From Acidobacteriota bacterium (GTDB lineage Bacteria; Acidobacteriota; Terriglobia; Terriglobales; Acidobacteriaceae), in contig QIAA01000051.1 in NCBI GenBank assembly GCA_003224905.1, positions 64,516-111,748 on the forward strand: 47,233 nt of DNA, written 5' to 3'. The notes under the pieces were generated by a model. The model worked only from the letters and a program-made list of their open reading frames with translations, did not search any database and was not told the DNA's origin. Numbering within the stretch: position 1 is the stretch's first letter; every line of letters begins with the position of its first letter. Made by a program: the position numbers and the translations under genes. Below are positions 8,511 through 15,705 of the stretch, in pieces.

Positions 8511-9341
8511 GTGTATCTCAGACCAACGACTCTCGACCAAGCCGTGGACGCGCTGGAGCATCACCGAGCCCAGGTGCTGGCCGGGGGCACGGATTTTTAT
8601 CCGGCGCTGGGCGAGAGACTGCCGTCTACTCCAGTGGTGGACATCACGGCTGTAGCAGAACTCAAAGGGATCTCAGTTCATGAGACTTTTTTCCGTATTG
8701 GCGGGCTGACCACCTGGAGCGAACTATTGGCAGCTCAGCTTCCGCCTTGTTTCGATGCGCTGAAGAGCGCGGCCCGAGAGATTGGTGGCGTGCAGATTCA
8801 GAACCGCGGGACTGTTGCCGGCAATCTTTGCAATGCTTCTCCGGCGGCTGATAGCGTCCCTCCTTTGCTGGCGCTGGATGCGGAAGTAGAGCTGGTATCG
8901 ATCGGCGGGCGGCGGGGTGTTTTACTGGCAGACTTCATCGTGGGCAGCCGCAAGACCTTGCGCCGCGCCGATGAGCTTTTGACCGCGGTGATCGTTCCGC
9001 GGGTGGTTGAAAATGCTCGCTCGGTCTTTCTGAAATTAGGCGCGCGTCGTTATTTGGTGATTTCGATTGCCATGGTTGCCATTGTGCTCGCCGTTGATGA
9101 GCAGCGCCGGATTCGTGACATTCGAATTGCGGTAGGCTCATGTTCCGCTCGTGCGCAGCGTCTCAGGGAACTGGAACAATTTTTGACTGGTAGACCGGCG
9201 CAAGCGAGATTGGATGCGCTCGTCATGCCGGAGCACGTGAAATCTCTTTCGCCCATTGACGACGTGCGCGCGACCGCAGCCTACCGTAGTGACGCCGCAC
9301 TTATTCTGGTCCGGCGCGCTCTTCAGATGTGCGCCAGCTGA
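8511..9341 (+). CDS. FAD-binding subunit of a xanthine dehydrogenase-family molybdenum hydroxylase (putative nicotinate dehydrogenase)
   Basis: The 276-residue protein matches the CoxM/XdhB/NdhF-type FAD subunit. It has 'VLAGGTDFYP' near the N-terminus (FAD pyrophosphate loop) and 'IQNRGTVAGNLCNASPAADSVPPLLAL', the second FAD loop. A CO-dehydrogenase flavoprotein C-terminal domain follows. GTG 8511 is preferred as start because AGGAAG begins at 8501; TTG 8496 is an alternative. It would pass electrons from the Fe-S clusters of the next gene to an acceptor. The Mo subunit gene begins one base after the stop (TGA-T-ATG), indicating an operon. Assignment to nicotinate hydroxylation rests on the downstream pathway genes, not on this sequence alone. 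Confidence 0.88.
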   Translation: MYLRPTTLDQAVDALEHHRAQVLAGGTDFYPALGERLPSTPVVDITAVAELKGISVHETFFRIGGLTTWSELLAAQLPPCFDALKSAAREIGGVQIQNRGTVAGNLCNASPAADSVPPLLALDAEVELVSIGGRRGVLLADFIVGSRKTLRRADELLTAVIVPRVVENARSVFLKLGARRYLVISIAMVAIVLAVDEQRRIRDIRIAVGSCSARAQRLRELEQFLTGRPAQARLDALVMPEHVKSLSPIDDVRATAAYRSDAALILVRRALQMCAS

Positions 9342-9342
9342 T

Positions 9343-12129
9343 ATGGCAACGATCGAACAGCTTACCGACGTGCAGGCCACCATCGGTTTTTCCGTGAATG
9401 GCAGCGTGGCCTCGATTACAGCTTCTCCGCTGGCGAGACTCTCCCGGACGCTGCGAGAAGAGCTTGGCTTGACCGGAACCAAGGTCGGCTGCGACGCGGG
9501 GGATTGCGGCGCCTGCACCGTGTTGCTGGATGGCGAGCCGGTTTGCGCGTGTCTGATGGCCACGGCCCAGGCGCAGGGATGTGAAGTCACGACGGTTGAA
9601 GGCCTGGCGCAGCGCGGGCCGTTGTACGAGAAGCTGCAGAAATCATTTCTGATTCATGGCGCGGCGCAGTGCGGGGCGTGCACGCCTGGGATGCTGGTGG
9701 CCGCGACTGCCCTGCTGGAGAGGAATCAACAGCCTACCGAAACGGAAGTGATGGATGCTTTGGGCGGCGTGCTCTGCCGCTGCACCGGATATCGCAAGAT
9801 CATTGCTGCGGTGCTGGAAGTTAATGATCGAGTGTGGGGACAGAACACGCCAGAGGTGGGCCATGCGGTTGGAGATCGACTGGTTCGACTGGATGGTCAA
9901 CCCAAGGTTAATGGCACGGAGATCTACGGAGCAGACGAGGCTCCGGCAGGAGCGTTGGCGGTGCGGGCGATTCGGTGTCCGTTTCATCGGGCACGGTTTC
10001 AGTTCGGCGATCTCGAGGCCTACATCGCCCAGCATGCAGGAGTTGCTGCGATCTTAACGGCGAAAGATGTACCCGGTGAAAATCGCTACGGAGTGATTTC
10101 GAAATTTGCCGACCAGCCCGTGTTCGCTGTCGAAGAAGCGCGCTTCCGCGGCGAAGCAGTTGCGGCAGTGGTTGGCAAAGGCGAGGCCGTCGAAAAACTC
10201 GACTTGCAGAACTTTCCGGTGTCGTGGAAAGAACTGCCGCCCTTGACGAGCATTGATAACGCGCTGGCCCCGGGTGCACCGCTTGTGCATCTAGATCGAA
10301 AAGAAAATGTTCTGGTACGCGGGCGTGTTGTGCGCGACGATGTTGAAAAGGCTCTCGCCGAAGCTGCTGTGACCGCGGAGGCCGAATACGAGACAGGCTT
10401 CGTGGAGCACGCCTGCATTGAGCCCGAGGCCGGGTTCGCTCGCCGCGTAGGAGATATGGTCGAGGTTCAGGCGTGCACGCAGTCTCCTTACATGGACCGG
10501 TCCGACATTGCGCAGATTCTGGGCATTCAGCCCGAGGCCGTTCGGATCATTCCCACGGCAGTCGGTGGCGGCTTCGGCACGAAACTGGATTTATCCGTGC
10601 AGCCGTTTGTGGCGCTTGCAGCGTGGCGACTCGGTCAGCCGGTGCGAATGGTCTATTCGCGAACGGAATCCATGATCTCAACCACCAAACGCCATCCGGC
10701 ACGCATGCGGCTAAAAGCCGGTGCGAACCGCGACGGCAAGATCGTGGCTCTGGATTTCCACGCCGACTTCAACACCGGCGCCTACTCCTCATGGGGACCG
10801 ACGGTAGCGGCTCGTGTTCCAGTGCATGCGTCCGGTCCTTACTATGTGCCGCACTATCGCGCGTTGACACGAGCAATACATACGCACCTCGTGCCCGCCG
10901 GCGCGTTCCGTGGATTTGGCGTGCCGCAAACAGCCATCGCTCAAGAGCAACTCTACGATGAACTGGCGGACCGGCTTGGCATGGATCGGCTGGAATTCCG
11001 ACTTCTCAACGCACTGGATGACAACACTCCGACAGTTACCGGCCAGGTGCTCGGCGAAGGAGTGGGAATTCGCGCATGCTTTGAGGCGTTGCGCCCGCGC
11101 TGGCTGGCAGCACGGCAAGAAACTGCGGCCTTCAACAACAATGCGACTGGCCCTCTCCGCCGAGGAGTCGGCGTGGCAGGCATGTGGTACGGCTGTGGCA
11201 ACACTTCCCTTCCCAATCCCTCGACCATGAGGGTTGGCTTGAAACCCGACGGAAGAATCGCACTGCATCAGGGCGCGATTGACATTGGACAGGGCTCCGC
11301 AACTGTTGTGACACAAATCTGTGCCGACGCGCTGGGCTGCCCGATTGACCGCTTTGATTTAGTCTCCGGCGACACTTCCATTACGCCCGATTGCGGCAAG
11401 ACATCAGCGTCGCGGCAGACATTCGTGAGCGGCAAGGCTGCGTTCCTGGCGGGCAAGGCGCTTCGGCGTGAGATTCTGCGCCGAGCGGGGGCCTGCGATT
11501 GCGCGAAGATATCCTTCCAGAACGGACAACTTGAAATCCAGGATGGTGACCGGCAGCACAAAATCACGCTCTCCCAATTACCTACTGAACATCACGGATA
11601 TGTGCTGACAGCGGAGGCCACGTTTGACCCTCCAACCAAACCTCTGGATGAAGATGGCCAGGGCATTCCATACGCAGTGTTTGGCTTTGGGGCACATCTG
11701 GCGGAGATCGAGGTCGATATCGAACTCGGTACCGTGAAGGTGCTAAGGATCACTGCTGCTCACGACGTGGGCCGCGCGATCAATCCCACGCTGATCGAAG
11801 GGCAGATCGAAGGCGGCGTGGCACAGGGCATTGGCATGGCCTTGATGGAGGAGTTCTTCCCCGGCAAAGGCGAGAATCTGCATGACTATCTGATTCCCTC
11901 AGCCGGTGACATTCCGCCGGTCGAATCCATTCTGATCGAGGATCAATCGCCTATTGGTCCGTTTGGCGCGAAAGGAATTGGAGAACAAGCGGTGATCCCA
12001 ACTGCCCCGGCGATCTTGAACGCACTGCACGACGCCATTGGCGTTCGGGTGCACAAACTTCCTGCTACACCAGATAGGGTACGTGCTGCGATTTTGCAGG
12101 CGGGCATCGCAGGAGCGCAGCGTGGCTGA
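9343..12129 (+). CDS. Fused [2Fe-2S] + molybdopterin-binding dehydrogenase (putative nicotinate 6-hydroxylase)
   Basis: A 928-residue fusion. Residues 1-160 are the Fe-S part: plant-type cluster ligands Cys50, Cys55, Cys58 and Cys70 (or 68), then 'QCGACTPGM' (Cys110, Cys113) and 'CRCTGY' (Cys145, Cys147). From about 180 comes the a/b hammerhead domain and then the molybdopterin domains with 'AVGGGFGTKLD', 'GAFRGFGVPQ', 'IDIGQGSATVVTQI' and the terminal 'GAKGIGEQAVIPTAP', whose Glu is the expected catalytic base next to Mo. In E. barkeri nicotinate dehydrogenase the equivalent parts are separate subunits (NdhS, NdhL, NdhM). ATG 9343 follows the FAD-subunit stop by one base. The reductase gene overlaps its 3' end by 8 bp. 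Hydroxylation of nicotinate at C6 is inferred from context. Confidence 0.88.
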   Translation: MATIEQLTDVQATIGFSVNGSVASITASPLARLSRTLREELGLTGTKVGCDAGDCGACTVLLDGEPVCACLMATAQAQGCEVTTVEGLAQRGPLYEKLQKSFLIHGAAQCGACTPGMLVAATALLERNQQPTETEVMDALGGVLCRCTGYRKIIAAVLEVNDRVWGQNTPEVGHAVGDRLVRLDGQPKVNGTEIYGADEAPAGALAVRAIRCPFHRARFQFGDLEAYIAQHAGVAAILTAKDVPGENRYGVISKFADQPVFAVEEARFRGEAVAAVVGKGEAVEKLDLQNFPVSWKELPPLTSIDNALAPGAPLVHLDRKENVLVRGRVVRDDVEKALAEAAVTAEAEYETGFVEHACIEPEAGFARRVGDMVEVQACTQSPYMDRSDIAQILGIQPEAVRIIPTAVGGGFGTKLDLSVQPFVALAAWRLGQPVRMVYSRTESMISTTKRHPARMRLKAGANRDGKIVALDFHADFNTGAYSSWGPTVAARVPVHASGPYYVPHYRALTRAIHTHLVPAGAFRGFGVPQTAIAQEQLYDELADRLGMDRLEFRLLNALDDNTPTVTGQVLGEGVGIRACFEALRPRWLAARQETAAFNNNATGPLRRGVGVAGMWYGCGNTSLPNPSTMRVGLKPDGRIALHQGAIDIGQGSATVVTQICADALGCPIDRFDLVSGDTSITPDCGKTSASRQTFVSGKAAFLAGKALRREILRRAGACDCAKISFQNGQLEIQDGDRQHKITLSQLPTEHHGYVLTAEATFDPPTKPLDEDGQGIPYAVFGFGAHLAEIEVDIELGTVKVLRITAAHDVGRAINPTLIEGQIEGGVAQGIGMALMEEFFPGKGENLHDYLIPSAGDIPPVESILIEDQSPIGPFGAKGIGEQAVIPTAPAILNALHDAIGVRVHKLPATPDRVRAAILQAGIAGAQRG

Positions 12130-13579
12130 CACTGATGTGATTCGCTGCGACGCGTGTCCCGTGCTCTGTTACATCAAAGAAGGACGCACCGGAGCCTGCG
12201 ATCGTTATGGCAACCGCGGCGGGCAACTTGTGCGGCTCGATCCACATGTCGTGCTTGATCGTGCCGTCTCGCGCGGCGATTCGGTGGTTCCCTTCCTTGA
12301 GCGCAGCCATGATTGGAACGGCAATCTCGTAAGCGGCCCGGACACGTTCGTCACCGCCATCGGCGCAGGAACGACCTATCCGGATTACAAGCCGGCGCCT
12401 TTTATCATTTCATCGGAAGTAAAGGGTGTGGACATGGTGACCGTGGTGACCGAAGGAATTTTCAGCTACTGTGGCGTGAAGCTGAAGATTGATACCAACC
12501 GTCATCTCGGGGACGAATGCAAAACAGTCCGGGCTCAGGGCGAAGCTGTTGGACATGTGACCACGAACGAATACGGATCGCAAATGTTGTCACTGGGCGG
12601 CGTGCGGCACCTCACGGGTGGGAGCCGCCATGAGGGTACGGTCACATGTGACATTCTGCTGAATTTGTGTAACGGAAATGCCGTCGACCTGGAGATTGAT
12701 CAGGGCGCGAAGATCACGGTCCAAGCAGACAAGCCGCCAATCGTAGATGGCGTGCAAGAAGAACGTATGCGCGTAGGGTGCGGTTCCGCCACGATCGGCA
12801 TGTTTGCCAAGCAGTGGTTCAGCAAAGTGGACGAAGTGGTGGTTGTCGATGATCACATCACCGGCGTTTTGTCCGAACATCAGGCCGGCAGGCTGCTCGG
12901 CATCCCGGAAACCGGAATCAAGTTGAAAGGCAGGCGTTCAACCCCCGGTCGGTATTTCAAAGTCGCCGAGCCGGGCACATCCTGGGGCGGCACCAACATT
13001 CAGAATCCGCTTTCGATTCTGGGAGAGTTCAAACCGAATGTTGCCTGGCCCGGCTTGTGCCTGCTGATGGTCAGCACCACCGGCGAGCACTATGCTTACT
13101 ACGAACTTGATGAGCAATTGCGTCCTGTTGAAAAGGAATTGCCGGGTGTGCTTCAGCTGTCCGTCGAGCGGATAAAAGAAAACTGCGAGCCGGCACTGTG
13201 CACGGTGCTCTTCATGGGAGGCGCGGGCGGTTCGCTCCGCGCCGGAGTCACGGAAAATCCAGTCAAGCTCACGCACTCGGTGCGCGACGCGCTTACACGC
13301 GTAACCTGCGGCGGTGCACCGGTCTACGTTTGGCCGGGCGGCGGCATTACGATCATGGTTGATGTAAGCCGAATGCCGGAAAATGCTTTCGGTTACGTTC
13401 CGACGCCGGCGCTGGTTGCCCCTATTGAGTTCACGCTGAAGCTGGCGGATTACGGAAAACTGGGCGGCTACATGGATCATGTGCGGCCGTTGCAGTCGCT
13501 CGTCAGTGACAGGCACGTTTCTGCCAAGGCCGACAATCCCTGGCCGTTGCAAGATAACCGAACGGTTTCGAAATCATGA
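12122..13579 (+). CDS. hnr: 6-hydroxynicotinate reductase (Hnr-type)
   Basis: The 485-residue product resembles annotated 6-hydroxynicotinate reductases, which convert 6-hydroxynicotinate to 1,4,5,6-tetrahydro-6-oxonicotinate with reduced ferredoxin. An N-terminal four-Cys motif, C-x2-C-x3-C-x9-C (Cys9, 12, 16, 26, then 'DRYGN'), looks like an Fe-S site. The rest includes 'VTEGIFSYCGVKLKIDTNRHLG', 'GSQMLSLGGVRHLTGGSR', 'GAGGSLRAGVTENP' and 'VWPGGGITIMVDV', without a recognisable Rossmann loop. GTG 12122 has AGGAG at 12111 and overlaps the dehydrogenase stop by 8 bp; the 3' end overlaps the next start as ATGA. The adjacent enamidase strongly supports the call. No canonical ApbE target (D-G/A-x-S/T-G-A/S-S/T) was found. 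No dedicated ferredoxin gene is seen. Confidence 0.82.
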   Translation: MADTDVIRCDACPVLCYIKEGRTGACDRYGNRGGQLVRLDPHVVLDRAVSRGDSVVPFLERSHDWNGNLVSGPDTFVTAIGAGTTYPDYKPAPFIISSEVKGVDMVTVVTEGIFSYCGVKLKIDTNRHLGDECKTVRAQGEAVGHVTTNEYGSQMLSLGGVRHLTGGSRHEGTVTCDILLNLCNGNAVDLEIDQGAKITVQADKPPIVDGVQEERMRVGCGSATIGMFAKQWFSKVDEVVVVDDHITGVLSEHQAGRLLGIPETGIKLKGRRSTPGRYFKVAEPGTSWGGTNIQNPLSILGEFKPNVAWPGLCLLMVSTTGEHYAYYELDEQLRPVEKELPGVLQLSVERIKENCEPALCTVLFMGGAGGSLRAGVTENPVKLTHSVRDALTRVTCGGAPVYVWPGGGITIMVDVSRMPENAFGYVPTPALVAPIEFTLKLADYGKLGGYMDHVRPLQSLVSDRHVSAKADNPWPLQDNRTVSKS

Positions 13580-14460
13580 ACCCCCGGGCACAGGTATCGC
13601 TACTGCCGGATGGCCGCCGGTTGCATTTGCACGATGGCCCGATCGATCTGATCATCGAAGCGTTCGGGGCACCGTCGCAAGTAGCAAAGGCCTACTCTGC
13701 CGCAACAGAAAGATTCACAATCATTCTCGATGAACTGTGCGCCGAACTGCCGCTACTGCGGCAGACTGCAGGCCTGAGCGGTCCACCGGTCACCGGCGTA
13801 GTTGCGAAACGAATGCTTGAAGCCGTATTGCCCTACGCCGCCGATAATTTCATCACCCCCATGGCAGCCGTTGCAGGATCAGTCGCGGAAGAAATTCTCG
13901 CTGCAATGATGGGAGCCGCCGTTCTGGATCGCGCTTACGTGAACGACGGCGGTGATATTGCACTTCAGATCGCCGCTGGAGAGGAATTCGTAGTCGGCAT
14001 GGTCGAGCGCCCGGATCGTCCTTCTTTGTTTGGTACTGCGAAGCTGCGCTCAGCCGATCCGGTGCGCGGTATTGCCACCAGTGGATGGAGAGGGCGCAGC
14101 TTTTCTCTGGGAATCGCCGATGCCGTGACCGTGTTGGCCCAATCTGCGTCGGCAGCAGACGCGGCTGCAACCGTTGTTGCGAATGCGGTCGATCTGCCCG
14201 GACATCCGGCCATCAGTCGCGTTCCAGCGTGTGAGCTTGCGCCAGATAGCGACCTGGGAGATCTGTTAGTAACTCAGAATGTTGCACAGCTTTCTCAGGC
14301 AGAGGTCGAAATTGCTCTTCATGGCGGAGTAGCGATGGCGCGTAGCCTTGTGGAACGAGGGTTGATTATTGCAGCAGCCCTGAATCTAGAAGGCGAAACG
14401 CGGGCCGTCGGTTCTATCCCGCTGCAGCCCGCGTTACAGCGGAGCTTCATCCATGCCTGA
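13576..14460 (+). CDS. UPF0280 family protein (ApbE-like fold), function unknown
   Basis: A 294-residue soluble protein. 'AYVNDGGDIALQI' (about 115-127) resembles the 'NxGGDI' signature of ApbE FAD:protein FMN transferases. 'GIATSGWRGRSFSLGIAD' followed by 'AVTVLAQSASAADAAATVVA' resembles the ApbE 'SIATSG...', 'VTV' and 'AD-A-AT' blocks. However, the ApbE 'H-x-x-D-P-x-T-G' segment is absent, being replaced around 'SFSLGIADAV'. UPF0280 structures are classed in the ApbE-like superfamily. The start ATG overlaps the reductase stop (ATGA), and the next gene overlaps its end by 8 bp, so translational coupling is likely. A role in flavin delivery or attachment to the upstream reductase is an inference, not established. 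Confidence 0.85.
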   Translation: MNPRAQVSLLPDGRRLHLHDGPIDLIIEAFGAPSQVAKAYSAATERFTIILDELCAELPLLRQTAGLSGPPVTGVVAKRMLEAVLPYAADNFITPMAAVAGSVAEEILAAMMGAAVLDRAYVNDGGDIALQIAAGEEFVVGMVERPDRPSLFGTAKLRSADPVRGIATSGWRGRSFSLGIADAVTVLAQSASAADAAATVVANAVDLPGHPAISRVPACELAPDSDLGDLLVTQNVAQLSQAEVEIALHGGVAMARSLVERGLIIAAALNLEGETRAVGSIPLQPALQRSFIHA

Positions 14461-15037
14461 GGTGCGAGTACGTAAGAGGCTCACCACGGTGGAAGAAATT
14501 TTTCACGAAGGCGGGCCGATTGCTTCCACTCCCTTGCGTCGTGCTGCCGCCCTCGCGGTAATCCAGAATCCTTACGCAGGCAGATATGTTCCGGATATCG
14601 TCGGCTTCATGGACGATCTGAGGCCGCTGGGGATGGAAATGGCGAGTGCTTTGATTTCCGCTCTGGGCGGTAACGCACAGGTTATAGAAGGTTATGGGAA
14701 GGGTGCGATCGTCGGCTCGGCTGGCGAACTCGAGCACGGGGCGCTGTGGCATGTGCCCGGCGGCTATGGGATGCGCGAATTGCTGGGCGGCGCCAAGGCG
14801 ATTGTCGCGTCCACAAAGAAAGTGGGAGGCCCGGGTACGCGACTGGATGTTCCCGTAACACACATAAACGCCTCCTATGTGCGAAGCCATTTTGACGCGA
14901 TGGAGGTTGGCGTTACCGATGCTCCGTGTTCCGATGAAATCGTGCTGGCGTTGGTTATGACTACCGGCCCTCGGGTTCACGCCCGCGTCGGAGGCCTGAA
15001 GGCATCGGAAATCAAGGGAGAAGACGGGCTGCGGTGA
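14453..15037 (+). CDS. DUF1185 ('amino acid synthesis') family protein, first paralogue
   Basis: A 194-residue soluble protein. Landmarks are 'RRAAALAVIQNPYAGRYVPD', 'VIEGYGKGAIVGSAGELEHGA', 'KKVGGPGTRLDVPVTHINA', 'YVRSHFDAMEV', 'TDAPCSDEIVLALVM' and the terminal 'IKGEDGLR'. It is clearly paralogous to the next gene. The family name is historical; no reaction is established. The gene overlaps UPF0280 by 8 bp and is likely coupled to it. The same neighbours (6-hydroxynicotinate reductase, UPF0280, paired DUF1185) recur, to my knowledge, in rhizobial genomes, which suggests a shared complex or pathway step. Confidence 0.85.
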   Translation: MPEVRVRKRLTTVEEIFHEGGPIASTPLRRAAALAVIQNPYAGRYVPDIVGFMDDLRPLGMEMASALISALGGNAQVIEGYGKGAIVGSAGELEHGALWHVPGGYGMRELLGGAKAIVASTKKVGGPGTRLDVPVTHINASYVRSHFDAMEVGVTDAPCSDEIVLALVMTTGPRVHARVGGLKASEIKGEDGLR

Positions 15038-15038
15038 G

Positions 15039-15064
15039 TTTCTCTGTGCCCCCTCTGTCCCCTC
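15039..15064. repeat. Short interspersed repeat copy (CAGAG/GGGG-rich), filling the spacer between the DUF1185 genes
   Basis: On the minus strand this reads GGGGACA-GAGG-GGGCACAGAGAA, closely matching the plus-strand copy at 25357-25384 with a few mismatches or indels. It occupies nearly all of the space between the first DUF1185 stop and the ATG at 15066. The two copies are in opposite orientation and both lie outside genes. No hairpin or transposase is visible. Confidence 0.5.
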
Positions 15065-15119
15065 TATGGCCAACGAGTTTGATATCTACAAAGGACACAC
15101 AGGTATCCCGGGCAATCGT

Positions 15120-15704
15120 ATGAAAGCCAAGATTCGGAAAATCGCAACCTTCGTGGAAGAAACGTGCACGGAGATGGGTCGCCCCGTCCAGCCACCCACC
15201 CGGCGAGCCGCTGCTGTGGCGGTGATCGAGAATCCGTGTGCGGGCAAGTACGTCGAAGACCTGACCGAGCTGATGGATATTGGTGAGGAGCTTGGCGAAC
15301 TGCTCACTCAACGTGCGGTCACGGCGCTTGGAATCCTTGCAAATACAGTAGAGAGTTACGGCAAGGCTGCCGCCGTGGGCGAAAACGGCGAACTGGAACA
15401 TGCAGCCGCCATACTGCATCCCAAGCTGGGCACGCCGGTGCGCCGGGTGCTCGGAAAAGGAGCAGCGCTGATTCCCTCTTCCAAGAAGCGGGGCGGATTA
15501 GGCGTCGTGCTCGATATTCCGGTTGGTCATAAGGACGCAGCCTTCGTGCGCAGCCATTTCGACGGCATGGAAGTTCGCTTGAACGATGCTCCGCGAGCAA
15601 ACGAGATCATGGTCGCGATCGCGGTTACGGATAGCGGCCGGCCGCTGCCGAGGGTGGGAGGGCTGGCGAAAGATCAGATCAAAGGAGAAGATGGACTGCA
15701 CTGA
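15120..15704 (+). CDS. DUF1185 ('amino acid synthesis') family protein, second paralogue
   Basis: Starting at ATG 15120 gives 194 residues, the same length as the upstream paralogue, and aligns 'KIRKIATFVEETCTEMG' with 'RVRKRLTTVEEIFHEGG'. ATG 15066 would add 18 unmatched residues and directly abuts the interspersed repeat. Neither start has a strong Shine-Dalgarno. Shared blocks include 'RRAAAVAVIENPCAGKYVED', 'VESYGKAAAVGENGELEHAA', 'KKRGGLGVVLDIPVGHKDA', 'FVRSHFDGMEVRLNDAPRANEI' and the terminal 'IKGEDGLH'. The stop is one base from the convergent enamidase stop. The two proteins may form a hetero-oligomer; function is unknown. Confidence 0.85.
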   Translation: MKAKIRKIATFVEETCTEMGRPVQPPTRRAAAVAVIENPCAGKYVEDLTELMDIGEELGELLTQRAVTALGILANTVESYGKAAAVGENGELEHAAAILHPKLGTPVRRVLGKGAALIPSSKKRGGLGVVLDIPVGHKDAAFVRSHFDGMEVRLNDAPRANEIMVAIAVTDSGRPLPRVGGLAKDQIKGEDGLH

Positions 15705-15705
15705 T

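Noticed and set aside
12938..13552. 204-residue minus-strand frame inside the reductase gene
   Set aside because: It lies opposite strongly conserved coding sequence and has no family features.
15066..15119. N-terminal extension of the second DUF1185 protein
   Set aside because: It makes the protein longer than its paralogue by 18 residues with no matching sequence and no ribosome-binding site, although it cannot be excluded.
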